Counted from the first letter of the stretch, positions 56,375 through 64,000 are shown. The stretch is DNA of 64,000 nt from Streptomyces sp. CBMA152 (GCF_014596475.1 NZ_MECJ01000029.1:1-64000); one strand, 5' to 3'. Program-made: numbers and translations. Notes: generated by a model from the sequence alone, not told the origin.

Positions 56375-56857
56375 ATGACCGTCCGACCCGTGGTCAAGCG
56401 CACCGCACGAGCCGTCCTCCTGGACGGCGACGACCTGATCCTGATCAAGCGCACCAAGCCCGGCATGGATCCGTACTGGCTCACCCCCGGTGGCGGCGTC
56501 GAGCCGGAGGACTCCACCGTCGTCGAGGCCCTGCACCGCGAGGTGCACGAGGAGCTCGGCGCGAAGATCACCGATGTGGTGCCCTGTTTCGTCGACACCG
56601 TCGAGCACATCGGCGCCGACGGCGGGGCCACCGGGGTGAAGGTGCAGCACTTCTTCGTCTGCCGGCTCGACTCCATGGACACATCCCTGCGGCACGGCCC
56701 CGAAGTGGAGGAGCCGTGCGGCGAGTACGAGATCGTACGGATCCCGTTCACCCGCGTCGGGATCGCCTCTGTCCACCTCGTACCGCTGTCGCTGCGGCAC
56801 TACCTCGACGGCAACATCGAGGGCGTGCGCGCGATGCACGCGCCCGACCTGGGCTGA
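56375..56857 (+). CDS. NUDIX hydrolase
   Basis: A 160-residue nucleoside-diphosphate-linked-moiety hydrolase. The Nudix box reads GGGVEPEDSTVVEALHREV followed by HEELGA; the REVHEELG core is intact, but the glutamate of the GX5E part is displaced by two residues relative to the consensus. Substrates of such Streptomyces proteins are unknown (oxidised nucleotides, ADP-ribose or similar). CACATT six bases before the ATG suggests a leaderless start. It converges on the flavohaemoglobin gene with a 17-base gap. Confidence 0.87.
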   Translation: MTVRPVVKRTARAVLLDGDDLILIKRTKPGMDPYWLTPGGGVEPEDSTVVEALHREVHEELGAKITDVVPCFVDTVEHIGADGGATGVKVQHFFVCRLDSMDTSLRHGPEVEEPCGEYEIVRIPFTRVGIASVHLVPLSLRHYLDGNIEGVRAMHAPDLG

Positions 56858-56874
56858 TCCGGGGGCGCGCGGCC

Positions 56875-58020
56875 TCAGTCGTTGGCCGCGACGAGCTCCT
56901 CGACCGAGTCGTGCCGGATGCGGTCCGACGGGATGCCGATGTCCCGCAGAGTCGTCACCCCGCTGCGGATCAGGCCGGGCGGCCCCGACACGAAGGCGTC
57001 GTAGGAGTTCCACGGCCCGTACTCGCGCACCGCGTCGGGCAGCCGTCCGGTCAGTCCCCGGCTGGGGCTGTCGGAGATGACCGGCCGCACCGACAGCCAG
57101 GAGTGCGCCTGCTGGAGCCGCAGCAGGGTGTCGATGTCGTACAGATCGTGGTTGCTGCGGGCGCCGTAGAAGACCTCGACCGGCCTGCGCTCTCCGTACC
57201 GGGCGACGTCCTCGACCAGCGCCTTGATGGGCGCTATGCCGGTGCCGCCGCCCAGGCAGAGCATGCCGTTGTCGGTGCTGTGGTCGACGACCATCGACCC
57301 GGCGGGCGGCCCCAGGCGCAGCGTGTCGCCGGGCCGGGCGCGGTGGACCAGGGCGCCGGAGACCCAGCCGGCCGGGACCGCCTTGACGTGCAGCGACAGC
57401 AGCCCGTCGGAGCGGGGCGCGGAGGCCAGTGAGTAGTGCCGCCAGATGCGCGGCCACCAGGGCGTCTCCAGCGTCGTGTACTGGCCCGCCAGAAAGGCGT
57501 ACGGCTGGTCCGGGCGGAGCGTGACCACCGCGACGTCCGGGGTCCGCAGATCGTGCGAGACGACCTCCGCGTACCACCACGCGGGCGCGCGCCGCTCGTC
57601 CTCGTCGGCCGCGTCGATCATGATCTGGGACATCGTGGTGTACGCGCGGATCCAGGCCTGCTGGGTCGCGTCGTCCCAGGTCTTCTCGGCGTACCGGATC
57701 AGCGCGCCGATCAGCGCCTCGCCGACGGCCGGGTAATGCTCGGGCCGGGTCCCGTACTTGCGGTGGCCCCGGCCCAGTTGTCTCAGATATTCGGTGAGTG
57801 TGGCGGTGTTCTCCAGATGCTCGGCGGCCGTGAGCAGCGCCTTGAGCAACCGGTCGCGCTGGGCGTCCATGGCTGCGGGGAAAAGCGTGCGCAGCTCCGG
57901 GTCGCCTATGAACAGCAGAGCGTAGAAGTACGACGTGACCTTGTCCGCTAACGGTGCGATCTCCGCGAGTGTGCGGCGTATCAGCACAGCGTCGGTCGAC
58001 GTGGTGGTCGGAGCGTTCAT
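56875..58020 (-). CDS. Flavohaemoglobin (nitric oxide dioxygenase-like)
   Basis: A 381-residue fusion of a globin (about residues 8-140) and a ferredoxin-NADP reductase-like module. The proximal haem His is in GTRPEHYPAVGEALI, with CD1 Phe region YFYALLFIGDPELRTLFP. The FAD motif RHYSLAS and the NAD-binding segments CLGGGTGIAPIKALVED and VFYGARS follow. These enzymes oxidise NO to nitrate using NAD(P)H and O2. The upstream gap (58021-58159) shows no NsrR-like site that I can recognise. Confidence 0.92.
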   Translation of the reverse strand: MNAPTTTSTDAVLIRRTLAEIAPLADKVTSYFYALLFIGDPELRTLFPAAMDAQRDRLLKALLTAAEHLENTATLTEYLRQLGRGHRKYGTRPEHYPAVGEALIGALIRYAEKTWDDATQQAWIRAYTTMSQIMIDAADEDERRAPAWWYAEVVSHDLRTPDVAVVTLRPDQPYAFLAGQYTTLETPWWPRIWRHYSLASAPRSDGLLSLHVKAVPAGWVSGALVHRARPGDTLRLGPPAGSMVVDHSTDNGMLCLGGGTGIAPIKALVEDVARYGERRPVEVFYGARSNHDLYDIDTLLRLQQAHSWLSVRPVISDSPSRGLTGRLPDAVREYGPWNSYDAFVSGPPGLIRSGVTTLRDIGIPSDRIRHDSVEELVAAND

Positions 58021-58159
58021 TCCTTGTCTCGCCTCGAACCTCTGGCCGTAGGAACCGACGTCCGGGAGTCCCGTCCCTCCCGTAACGGGAGCATGTCAGG
58101 TGGACGGGCCGGGCGGGGACAAATAGCAGGAATCCCGGGTATCCGAACCCGCTTTCCCG

Positions 58160-58795
58160 TTAGGCTCGTTTGACTTGTGCGAGCGCGTAGGCCTCTCGGA
58201 GGTCGCCGCCCGTGTACGTGTGGGTGGCGAGCCCGGCGAGATGGTGGTCCGCGTTCACGGCGACGGACACCGGCACCGAGGCGAAGAGTTCCACGTCCGA
58301 CATGGAGTCCCCGTACGCGATGCAGTCCGCACGGCCGACGCCGAACTCGGTGCGCAGCCGCTCCGCGACGCCCACTTTCGCGGACGCGTTGAGGATCCCG
58401 GCCGGGTCCACGGGCCGGGTGAAGGGCACCTCGGGGAAGACGGATCCGTGTGCCGCATGGGCTCCCCACTCCAGCAACCGCTCCACGAAGAACGACGGCG
58501 AGAGCGAGATGACGGCGCAGTAGTCGCCGCGCTCCCGGATGTCCCGCCACACGTCCTGGATCCCGACGAGCCAGGGCGCCGACACGAAGGCCGCCGCCAC
58601 ATGGGCTTGGGTAAGCCCGGACCACAGGCCGTGCACGCGCACCGCGTACTCGGGCGGGCCGATCCTGCCCCCGGCCAGGTCCCGCTCCAGCTCGCCGATC
58701 TCGTCCAGCAGCCCCAGCTGCCGGGATATCTCGACGGGCGCGGCGGACCCCTTGATGAGGGTGCCGTCGAGGTCGAAGAGATGAAGTCTCGCCAT
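58160..58795 (-). CDS. HAD-IB family (SerB-like) phosphatase
   Basis: A 211-residue HAD phosphatase with motif I LFDLDGTLIKGS, motif II VISLSPSFF, the Lys of ILNASAKVGVAERL and motif IV YGDSMSDVELFASVP. The helical cap between motifs I and II (residues about 20-80) is of the PSP/SerB type. Substrates may be phosphoserine-like or sugar phosphates. TAGCCT eight bases before the ATG (58804-58809) suggests a leaderless start. Confidence 0.88.
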   Translation of the reverse strand: MARLHLFDLDGTLIKGSAAPVEISRQLGLLDEIGELERDLAGGRIGPPEYAVRVHGLWSGLTQAHVAAAFVSAPWLVGIQDVWRDIRERGDYCAVISLSPSFFVERLLEWGAHAAHGSVFPEVPFTRPVDPAGILNASAKVGVAERLRTEFGVGRADCIAYGDSMSDVELFASVPVSVAVNADHHLAGLATHTYTGGDLREAYALAQVKRA

Positions 58796-58803
58796 GTACG
58801 CCG

Positions 58804-58809
58804 AGGCTA
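58804..58809 (-). promoter_or_regulatory. Probable leaderless promoter (-10) of the HAD-IB gene
   Basis: TAGCCT on the minus strand with eight bases to the ATG at 58795 and no ribosome binding site. Confidence 0.4.
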
Positions 58810-58875
58810 GTACCCATGGTTACGGCCCACCGCCGGGCACCCCGGCCGGTGCCCGGAGACGTACATCCGCTCCAT

Positions 58876-58889
58876 GTTTCACGTGAAAC
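58876..58889. other. parS: parS site, first of a pair
   Basis: Perfect GTTTCACGTGAAAC in the divergent gap between the HAD-IB gene and the GNAT gene. Confidence 0.95.
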
Positions 58890-58905
58890 AACGCTCTCGG
58901 TCCCT

Positions 58906-58919
58906 GTTTCACGTGAAAC
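58906..58919. other. parS: parS site, second of the pair
   Basis: Perfect GTTTCACGTGAAAC, 30 bp centre to centre from the site at 58876, in the same divergent gap. Confidence 0.95.
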
Positions 58920-59015
58920 ATCCGCACCGCGGCCTGACAGAGCGTGGCCGAAAGCAACGTCCCGTATACGCAAAACGGTGGACGCGGTAAGGGTTTATCG
59001 GACAGCCTGATCTCC

Positions 59016-59870
59016 ATGCCCTCACCGCTCGCCGAGCTTCCGATCCGCCGTCTGACCATTGACGACCTCGTTTCCTGCGCCGACCTCTCCGAGAACCGCG
59101 GCTGGCCGCGCGAAGAGCACAAGTGGGGCCTGCTCCTCACCGCGGGAACCGGTTACGGAATCGACGACCCGGAAGGCAAGGGGCTGGTCACCGTCTGCGT
59201 GGTCACGTCCTACACGCCGGATCTGGCCGCGATCGGCATGGTCCTGGTGGCCGAGAAGTTCGCCCGGCAGGGCGTGGGGCGACGGCTGATGCAGCACGTC
59301 CTGGCGGAGCTCGGGGACCAGCCCGTCACCCTGCATGCCACGCCGTTCGGGCAGCCGCTCTATGAACAGCTGGGCTTCGAGGTCACCGGCCGCGTGGAGA
59401 TGGTCCGCGGCCACTTCCGCCCGTCGGGTCCGGCCCCCACCGTGGCCACCCGCCCCGCGACCGCCGAGGACCTGAGCGCCATGCTGCGGCTGGACGCCGA
59501 GGTCTTCGGCCGCGACCGTACCCATGTGCTCACCCGGCTGCCCGCCTTCGCCGACCAGCTGCGGGTCGCCGAGGACTCGGGGGGCCTCATCGGTTACGCG
59601 GCGGCCTGGCCGAACATGGAGACGCATGTCGTGGGCCCTCTGGTCGCCCGGGACACGGAGACCGCGAAGGCCCTGGTCGCCTCGCTCGCGGCGGGCACGG
59701 ACCGCCCGCTGCGCACCGACATCGACGTACGTCACGAGGAGCTGCTCGACTGGTTGAAGGCGAACGGCCTGGAGCCGCTCGCCTTCAACGCGGTGATGAC
59801 GCGCAACATCCCGGGCCTGCCCGGCGACTGGACCCGCCGCTTCGCTCCCCTGACGGTCGCGGCGGGCTGA
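59016..59870 (+). CDS. Double GNAT-domain acetyltransferase
   Basis: A 284-residue protein with two GNAT folds. The first (residues about 10-135) has the acetyl-CoA motif EKFARQGVGRRLMQHVLAEL (QGVGRRL). The second (about 150-280) is degenerate at that place, reading ARDTETAKALVASLAAG, so only the first domain is likely to bind acetyl-CoA. Such tandem GNATs in Streptomyces acetylate small molecules or protein N-termini; the substrate is unknown. The ATG at 59016 is used, though ribosome binding is weak. Confidence 0.87.
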   Translation: MPSPLAELPIRRLTIDDLVSCADLSENRGWPREEHKWGLLLTAGTGYGIDDPEGKGLVTVCVVTSYTPDLAAIGMVLVAEKFARQGVGRRLMQHVLAELGDQPVTLHATPFGQPLYEQLGFEVTGRVEMVRGHFRPSGPAPTVATRPATAEDLSAMLRLDAEVFGRDRTHVLTRLPAFADQLRVAEDSGGLIGYAAAWPNMETHVVGPLVARDTETAKALVASLAAGTDRPLRTDIDVRHEELLDWLKANGLEPLAFNAVMTRNIPGLPGDWTRRFAPLTVAAG

Positions 59871-59934
59871 TCGGACGCCTTCACGGAGGCCGCCGTGTCG
59901 ATACGAAGGCCGGTGGTCAGCTACGGGCCGGTGC

Positions 59935-60360
59935 TCAGCCGAGTTGGCGCACGGCCTCCGTGGCGAAGCCGTGGTCCTGCTCGGGAGCTCCACCGCCCAC
60001 GCCGATGGCCCCGATGAGCCGGCCGCCACGGTGGACGGGGACGCCGCCCGCGATGAAGAGCAGCGGCCGGTCGAGCGCGGTCGGCAGGGTGTGGAACAGC
60101 CCGCCCGGCTGCACCGCGTCGACGAGGTCGGCGGTCGCGGCGTTGAGCTGGAGCGCGGTGTACGCCTTGCGGGTGCTGGTCTCGCCCGCGATCAGCACGG
60201 CACGGTCGTCACGGCGGAAGGCGAGCAGATGACCGCCCGCGTCGAGGACGGTGACGGCGACCGTGACTCCGGCGTCCTCGGCGGCGACACGGGCCGCCTC
60301 GACGAGCGCTTCGGCGTCCTGGGTGGTGAGCGGGGCGACGGCGGTGGGGGTGGCGGTCAT
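59935..60360 (-). CDS. HbpS/GlcG-like haem-degrading family protein
   Basis: A 141-residue protein of the GlcG/HbpS family (PF03928). Conserved parts are VAVTVLDAGGHLLAFRRDD, TSTRKAYTALQLNAAT and VPVHRGGRLIGAIGVGGGAP. Extracellular HbpS proteins of Streptomyces sense redox and bind haem, but this one has no signal peptide, so it is cytoplasmic. The function is open. The ATG at 60360 follows GAGTTACCCCTC. It precedes the MFS gene end in the same direction by 83 bases. Confidence 0.88.
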   Translation of the reverse strand: MTATPTAVAPLTTQDAEALVEAARVAAEDAGVTVAVTVLDAGGHLLAFRRDDRAVLIAGETSTRKAYTALQLNAATADLVDAVQPGGLFHTLPTALDRPLLFIAGGVPVHRGGRLIGAIGVGGGAPEQDHGFATEAVRQLG

Positions 60361-60443
60361 GAGGGGTAACTCCTTGATGCGGTGGTGCGGTTGAGGCGGT
60401 GGTCCGGGTCGGACTGCCAGGTGGTGTCGGCCCTCGCGGGTGG

Positions 60444-61673
60444 TCAGCGGCGACCGGCGGGGACAGGAGCCGGTTCAGGAGCGGCGGCGCTCGCGACGAT
60501 CCGGCTGCCCTCCTTCGCCGTACGCAGGTCCGTACGCCGTTCCAGGCTGCTGGAGACGACCGCGAGGACGACCGCCGAGGCGGCGAGCGCGGCGCCGACC
60601 CAGTTCGGGGCGGTGTAGCCGAGACCGGCCGAGATCACGAGTCCGCCCAGCCAGGCGGAGAGCGCGTTGCCGAGGTTGAAGGCGCCGATGTTCATGGCGG
60701 AGGCGAGGGTGGGGGCACCCGCGGCCTGGTCGAGGACCCGCTTCTGCAGCGGCGGCACAGTGGCGAAGCCGAGAGCGCCGATCAGGAAGACGGTGACGGC
60801 GGAGGCCGTCTTGTCGTGCGCGGTGAGAGTGAACAGCGCGAGTACGACGGCGAGTCCGCTGAGCGAGACATAGAGCATCGGCATCAGGGCCCGGTCCGCG
60901 AACCGGCCGCCGATCAGGTTGCCGGTGACCATGCCCAGTCCGAACAGGACGAGGAGCCAGGTGACGGAGGTGTCGGCGTAGCCGGTGACGTGGGTCATCA
61001 TCGGCGTCACGTAGGTGATGGCGGCGAAGACCCCGCCGAAGCCGAGCACGGTCATCGCCATCGCGAGCAGCACCTGCACATTGCGGAACGCGGCGATCTC
61101 ATGGCGCAGCCGGACGCCTTCGGCCTTCGGCATGTCCGGGACGAGCTTGGCGACGCCGAGCAGCCCGAACACCCCCAGCGCGGCCACGATGAAGAACGTC
61201 GTACGCCAGCCGATCTGCTGGCCGACGAGGGTACCCAGGGGAACGCCGATCACATTGGCGACGGTCAGACCCGTGAACATCATCGCGATGGCTCCGGCCT
61301 TCTTCTCCGGGGCGACGAGGTCGGCCGCGACGACCGAGCCGATGCCGAAGAACGCGCCGTGGGCGAGGGAGGCGACGATCCGTCCGGCCAGCATCAGCCC
61401 GAAGACGGGAGCGACGGCGGAGAGCACATTGCCGACGATGAAGAAACCCATCAGCAGCATCAGCATGCGCTTGCGGGAGATCCTGGTGCCCAGGACGGTC
61501 ATCAGCGGGGCGCCGAGCACCACGCCCAGCGCGTATCCGGTGACCAGGTAGCCCGCGGTGGGGATGGTGACATCGAAGGTGTCGGCAACCTCGGGGAGCA
61601 ACCCCATGATCACGAATTCGGTGGTGCCGATCCCGAACGCCCCGATGGCGAGGGCTAGGAGCGCGAGTGGCAT
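60444..61673 (-). CDS. MFS efflux transporter (AraJ/Cmx-like, 12 helices)
   Basis: A 409-residue major-facilitator drug exporter with 12 predicted membrane segments. The start LALAIGAFGIGTTEFVIMGLLPEVA and the motif A-like GTRISRKRMLMLLM are typical of the AraJ/Cmx branch (DHA1). The C-terminal tail is cytoplasmic and Pro-rich. It is divergent from a MarR gene, a classical arrangement in which MarR represses the pump. The substrate may be an antibiotic or arabinose-like sugar; neither is proven. Confidence 0.92.
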   Translation of the reverse strand: MPLALLALAIGAFGIGTTEFVIMGLLPEVADTFDVTIPTAGYLVTGYALGVVLGAPLMTVLGTRISRKRMLMLLMGFFIVGNVLSAVAPVFGLMLAGRIVASLAHGAFFGIGSVVAADLVAPEKKAGAIAMMFTGLTVANVIGVPLGTLVGQQIGWRTTFFIVAALGVFGLLGVAKLVPDMPKAEGVRLRHEIAAFRNVQVLLAMAMTVLGFGGVFAAITYVTPMMTHVTGYADTSVTWLLVLFGLGMVTGNLIGGRFADRALMPMLYVSLSGLAVVLALFTLTAHDKTASAVTVFLIGALGFATVPPLQKRVLDQAAGAPTLASAMNIGAFNLGNALSAWLGGLVISAGLGYTAPNWVGAALAASAVVLAVVSSSLERRTDLRTAKEGSRIVASAAAPEPAPVPAGRR

Positions 61674-61696
61674 GGACTCACCTTTCCAGGAGATTG

Positions 61697-61769
61697 CACG
61701 AGCGCCTTACGAGCGTTCACAATAATTGCAGACGCGGGTTAATGGCAAGCGCGGGCTATTGCGCTCGTG
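61697..61769. promoter_or_regulatory. Inverted repeat in the MFS-MarR divergent promoter
   Basis: CACGAGCGC (61697-61705) is repeated inverse as GCGCTCGTG (61761-61769), flanking AT-rich sequence with TTGC and GCAA elements. These fit binding of the MarR protein at two half-sites across both promoters, but the spacing of 64 bases is long for a single dimer. Confidence 0.4.
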
Positions 61770-61811
61770 GCCTATCCTGGTCTCAAGCCGCTCCGGACGG
61801 AGGACAGACGC

Positions 61812-62270
61812 ATGACAGCGACGGACCCCGCGCTCACCGCCCTCTCCCAGGGCTGGTGCGCCCTCTCCCTTCTGCACGGGAGGATCGAGGCGCATATCGA
61901 GCGGGCCCTGCAGTCCGGGCACGGACTGAGCGTGCGCGAGTACTCGCTCCTCGACGTCCTCAGCCGCCAGCACAGCGGCCCGGGCGGCCATCTGCAGATG
62001 AAGCAGGTCGCGGACGGGGTCGTACTGAGCCAGTCCGCCACCACCCGCCTGGTCACCCGCCTGGAGGACCGCGGCCTGCTCACGCGGTACCTCTGCGACA
62101 CCGACCGGCGCGGCATCTACACCGATGTCACCGAGTCCGGTCAGGAACTGCTCGCCGCGGCCCGGCCCACCAACGACAGCGCGTTGCGCGAGGCGCTGGA
62201 CCAGGCCGCGCGGAACCCGGAGCTGGCCCCGCTGGTCCGAGCCGTCGAGGAACTCCGCGTCCCGGCGTAG
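61812..62270 (+). CDS. MarR-family transcriptional regulator
   Basis: A 152-residue winged-helix repressor. The DNA-binding region contains LSVREYSLLDVLSRQHSG, LQMKQVADGVVLSQSATTRL and VTRLEDRGLLTRYLCDTDRR. It starts MTATDPALTALSQGW at the ATG at 61812, with GGAGG eight bases upstream. It is divergent from the MFS transporter, which is its probable target. Its stop codon TAG is part of the -10 of the next gene. Confidence 0.93.
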   Translation: MTATDPALTALSQGWCALSLLHGRIEAHIERALQSGHGLSVREYSLLDVLSRQHSGPGGHLQMKQVADGVVLSQSATTRLVTRLEDRGLLTRYLCDTDRRGIYTDVTESGQELLAAARPTNDSALREALDQAARNPELAPLVRAVEELRVPA

Positions 62271-62283
62271 TCTCCGGATCATG
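62268..62283 (+). promoter_or_regulatory. Leaderless promoter of the GNAT gene, overlapping the marR stop
   Basis: TAGTCT (62268-62273) begins at the marR stop codon and ends seven bases before the ATG at 62281. This would give a leaderless transcript independent of marR. Confidence 0.5.
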
Positions 62284-62733
62284 AGCGATCTTGAGATACG
62301 GCCGGCGCAGCAGCAGGACATCCCAGCGATCGTGGCGATGCTCGCGGACGACCCACTCGGAGCCCGGCGCGAGTCGCCGGACGACCTCACCCCGTATCTC
62401 TCCGCCTTCGAGCGGCTCGCCGACGACCCCAACCAGCACGTGGTCGTCGCCGTCCGGGGCGAACGGGTCGTCGGCACGCTCCAGTTGACGGTCGTCCCGG
62501 GCCTGTCCCGGCGAGGCGCCACCCGCTCGATCATCGAGGGCGTACGGATCTACGCCGACGAGCGCGGCAGCGGCCTCGGCACCCGGCTCATCGAGTGGGC
62601 CGTCGATGAATCCGGGCGCCAGGGCTGCCAGTTGGTCCAGCTGACCTCGGACGCCACTCGGACCGATGCCCATCGCTTCTATGAGCGGCTGGGGTTCGAG
62701 GCGTCCCATCTGGGCTTCAAGAAAGCCCTCTGA
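62281..62733 (+). CDS. GNAT-family N-acetyltransferase
   Basis: A 150-residue single-domain GNAT. It begins MSDLEIRPAQQQDIPAIVAML and shows the acetyl-CoA motif YADERGSGLGTRLIEWAVDE and the terminal DAHRFYERLGFEASHLGF. Its substrate is unknown. It lies 10 bases after marR but has its own probable promoter. Confidence 0.92.
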   Translation: MSDLEIRPAQQQDIPAIVAMLADDPLGARRESPDDLTPYLSAFERLADDPNQHVVVAVRGERVVGTLQLTVVPGLSRRGATRSIIEGVRIYADERGSGLGTRLIEWAVDESGRQGCQLVQLTSDATRTDAHRFYERLGFEASHLGFKKAL

Positions 62734-62771
62734 GCGCTCCGTTGCACGCCGAGCACTGCGCGACGAACGAT

Positions 62772-62808
62772 GTTTCACGTGGCGGCGGGGCCATGTTTCA
62801 CGTGAAAC
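62772..62808. other. parS: parS site with a half-site beside it
   Basis: GTTTCACGTGAAAC at 62795-62808 is a perfect parS. GTTTCACGTGGCGG at 62772-62785 keeps 10 of the 14 bases, and its left half is intact. Centre distance is 23 bp, close to the 22 bp of the pair at 48063/48085, so it may be a decayed partner. It lies beside the end of the serine-hydrolase gene. Confidence 0.9.
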
Positions 62809-62809
62809 A

Positions 62810-64000
62810 TCACACCCCGCGCCAGCCCTCCGGGTCCACGCCTCCCGGTACGGCATCCCCCGGCCCGTACGGCTCGCGGGTGAAGGCGAACGAGCCGAGG
62901 TCGAGATGGCTCACCGTGCCATCAGGGCGGCGCACCACTCGAAAGATCTCCCCCTGGTAATAGCCGTTGAGCCCGACCCAGGTCCCGTCGGCCAGGGCTT
63001 CGAATCGCGCCGCCCGACCGCTTCCGCGCAGCGGCTCCAGCGCCACCCCGCGGTCCTTGGTCAGGCGCAGGCCATAGGTGTAAGTGCCCCAGTACCAGGG
63101 GCCGGTGAGCTCCAACAGGGCGTAGTCGACCTCGGGCAGCGGACTCCAGGGCTCGGGGAGCTTCGGCTCGGCCTCGACGACGATCCGTACGAGATCGGCG
63201 GCGACTGCGGCAGCGGGCGTGCCCGAGGTGGCGTTGACGAGCGTGACCGCGCCGACGCCGTCCTCCACACTGATCCAGAGACTGGCGACGAACCCGGGCA
63301 GGGAGCCGGTGTGCCCGGCAAGAGTTCGGCCGCTGTCCTGCCGGGCCAGCTGCACGCCGAGCCCGTAACCGCCCTGCCAGTCCCCCGCCTCGGGCGGCGC
63401 GGAGGGCGTGCGCATCTCCCGTACGCTCGCGGCGCTCAGCACTCGGTCGTCGCCCTCGGCGAGGAAGACGGCGAAGCGGGAGAGGTCGGCCGCCGTCGAC
63501 CACAGCTGGCCGGCGGGCGCCATGACGCCCAGGTCCTCGGAGGGCTCGGGGAGCAGCACATCGGCCCAGGGGTGCACGGCCCAGCCGCCCGCGTGCGGAG
63601 CCACCGGCTGCGCGCTCGTCCGGTTCAGCCCCAGGGGCTCAAGGACCTCGCTGCGCAGCGCCTCTTCCCAGGACACACCGCGTACCGCCTCCACCAGCGA
63701 ACCGAGCAGCGCGTAACCAGGGTTGGAGTAATGGTGCAGCCTGCCGACCGGATGCAGCAGCGGCTTGTCTCCCAGGACGTCGGAGAGCTCCGGCCGCAGC
63801 GACGCCGGGCTCCGCTCCCACCAGGGAGCGGGCGTCTCGGCCGCCAACCCGGCGCTGTGGCCGAGGAGTTGGGCAATGGTCACCTCACCCACCCCGGTGC
63901 CGGGGAGATGCTTCTCCAGCGGGTCGTTGAGGTCGAGCAGCCCTTCGTCGCGCAGCCGCATCACCAGAACGGCCGTGAAGGTCTTGGTGATCGAGCCGAT
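62810..64000 (-). CDS. Serine beta-lactamase-family hydrolase (class C-like fold), N-terminus outside the window
   Basis: The frame continues leftward from the right edge and ends at 62810, giving at least 396 residues. The catalytic SxxK is read as GSITKTFTA just inside the edge. The YxN element is HHYSNPGYALLGSL, and HTGSLPGFVASLW gives the third motif. A C-terminal domain of about 120 residues follows (lipocalin-like). These proteins are usually D-amino peptidases or esterases, not drug-resistance enzymes. The start lies beyond 64000, so signal and membrane features cannot be seen. Confidence 0.87.
   Translation of the reverse strand: MGSITKTFTAVLVMRLRDEGLLDLNDPLEKHLPGTGVGEVTIAQLLGHSAGLAAETPAPWWERSPASLRPELSDVLGDKPLLHPVGRLHHYSNPGYALLGSLVEAVRGVSWEEALRSEVLEPLGLNRTSAQPVAPHAGGWAVHPWADVLLPEPSEDLGVMAPAGQLWSTAADLSRFAVFLAEGDDRVLSAASVREMRTPSAPPEAGDWQGGYGLGVQLARQDSGRTLAGHTGSLPGFVASLWISVEDGVGAVTLVNATSGTPAAAVAADLVRIVVEAEPKLPEPWSPLPEVDYALLELTGPWYWGTYTYGLRLTKDRGVALEPLRGSGRAARFEALADGTWVGLNGYYQGEIFRVVRRPDGTVSHLDLGSFAFTREPYGPGDAVPGGVDPEGWRGV

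Noticed and set aside
62810..64000. Antibiotic-resistance beta-lactamase
   Set aside because: The motifs fit the broad serine-hydrolase/D-peptidase family with a C-terminal lipocalin-like domain. Nothing points to drug hydrolysis.
1..64000. CRISPR arrays, insertion sequences or attachment sites
   Set aside because: No regularly spaced repeats, transposase genes or tRNA-flanking direct repeats were seen. The region looks like stable core chromosome.

Overview
The window is a high-GC actinobacterial chromosome segment that can be assigned to Streptomyces with confidence. The evidence is the codon use, the sporulation pair ssgR/ssgA, GTG starts with 4-base GTGA overlaps, many probable leaderless promoters, and nine perfect copies of the Streptomyces parS site GTTTCACGTGAAAC. 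The gene order agrees, from memory, with the S. coelicolor interval from about SCO3977 down to about SCO3910. Locus numbers were not checked. parS becomes denser to the right, so oriC (dnaA/dnaN) probably lies beyond the right edge. There is no CRISPR array, no insertion sequence and no recognisable tRNA or rRNA. This is conserved core chromosome, not an accessory island.

Layout. 1-9.2 kb: the N-terminus of a protein leaving the left edge (probably an HtrA-like protease), a glycerophosphodiester phosphodiesterase, two RsbW-type ATPases, a SEC-C/DUF5926 protein, a secreted protein, a degenerate Prim-Pol protein, a GAF/SpoIIE-type phosphatase and a Xaa-Pro aminopeptidase. 9.4-15.5 kb: an extracytoplasmic copper cluster (membrane protein, YcnI, Sco, PCuAC chaperone, CopC-CopD fusion, Tat-exported DyP peroxidase DtpA). 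15.6-19.2 kb: pheA, a DnaA-box cluster, serS and a Cof-type HAD phosphatase. 19.3-23.7 kb: a rhomboid-like protein and a four-gene double ABC exporter operon. 23.9-28.6 kb: a tightly coupled M24-like / EphD-like hydrolase-SDR fusion / PF10118 / MerR operon ending in a second DnaA-box group. 28.6-34.3 kb: a PadR regulator divergent from a membrane protein, KptA/Tpt1, an unknown protein, an F420-type LLM oxidoreductase, a HAD phosphatase and an M23 peptidase. 34.4-42.5 kb: a DevS-like GAF sensor kinase and the cytochrome bd genes cydA-cydB-cydDC behind a near-perfect Rex operator. 42.6-50 kb: a cyclophilin-like protein, a HisC-type aminotransferase, a LacI regulator, a metallophosphatase, a membrane protein, a parS pair and thiC with a TPP riboswitch. 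50-57 kb: YibE/F, ssgA, ssgR, DUF5326, a cupin, a small membrane protein, a cystathionine gamma-lyase-like enzyme, LysR and NUDIX. 57-64 kb: a flavohaemoglobin, HAD, GNAT, HbpS-like, MFS/MarR divergent pair, GNAT and a serine beta-lactamase-family protein cut by the right edge.

How the parts work together. Three themes recur. The first is respiration and redox: copper delivery for an aa3-type oxidase and GlxA/DtpA, Rex-controlled cytochrome bd, a GAF kinase beside it, and a flavohaemoglobin. The second is development: ssgA/ssgR, RsbW-type switch proteins and a SpoIIE-type phosphatase, one of the ATPases behind a sigma-B-like promoter. The third is chromosome maintenance: nine parS sites, three of them as close pairs and two set inside genes, plus two DnaA-box groups outside oriC. 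The most rewarding targets are the EphD-like operon, the DnaA-box cluster between pheA and serS, the parS centre that appears to supply the cydDC start codon, and the C-loop stem-loop at 3482-3521, which may be a small RNA.
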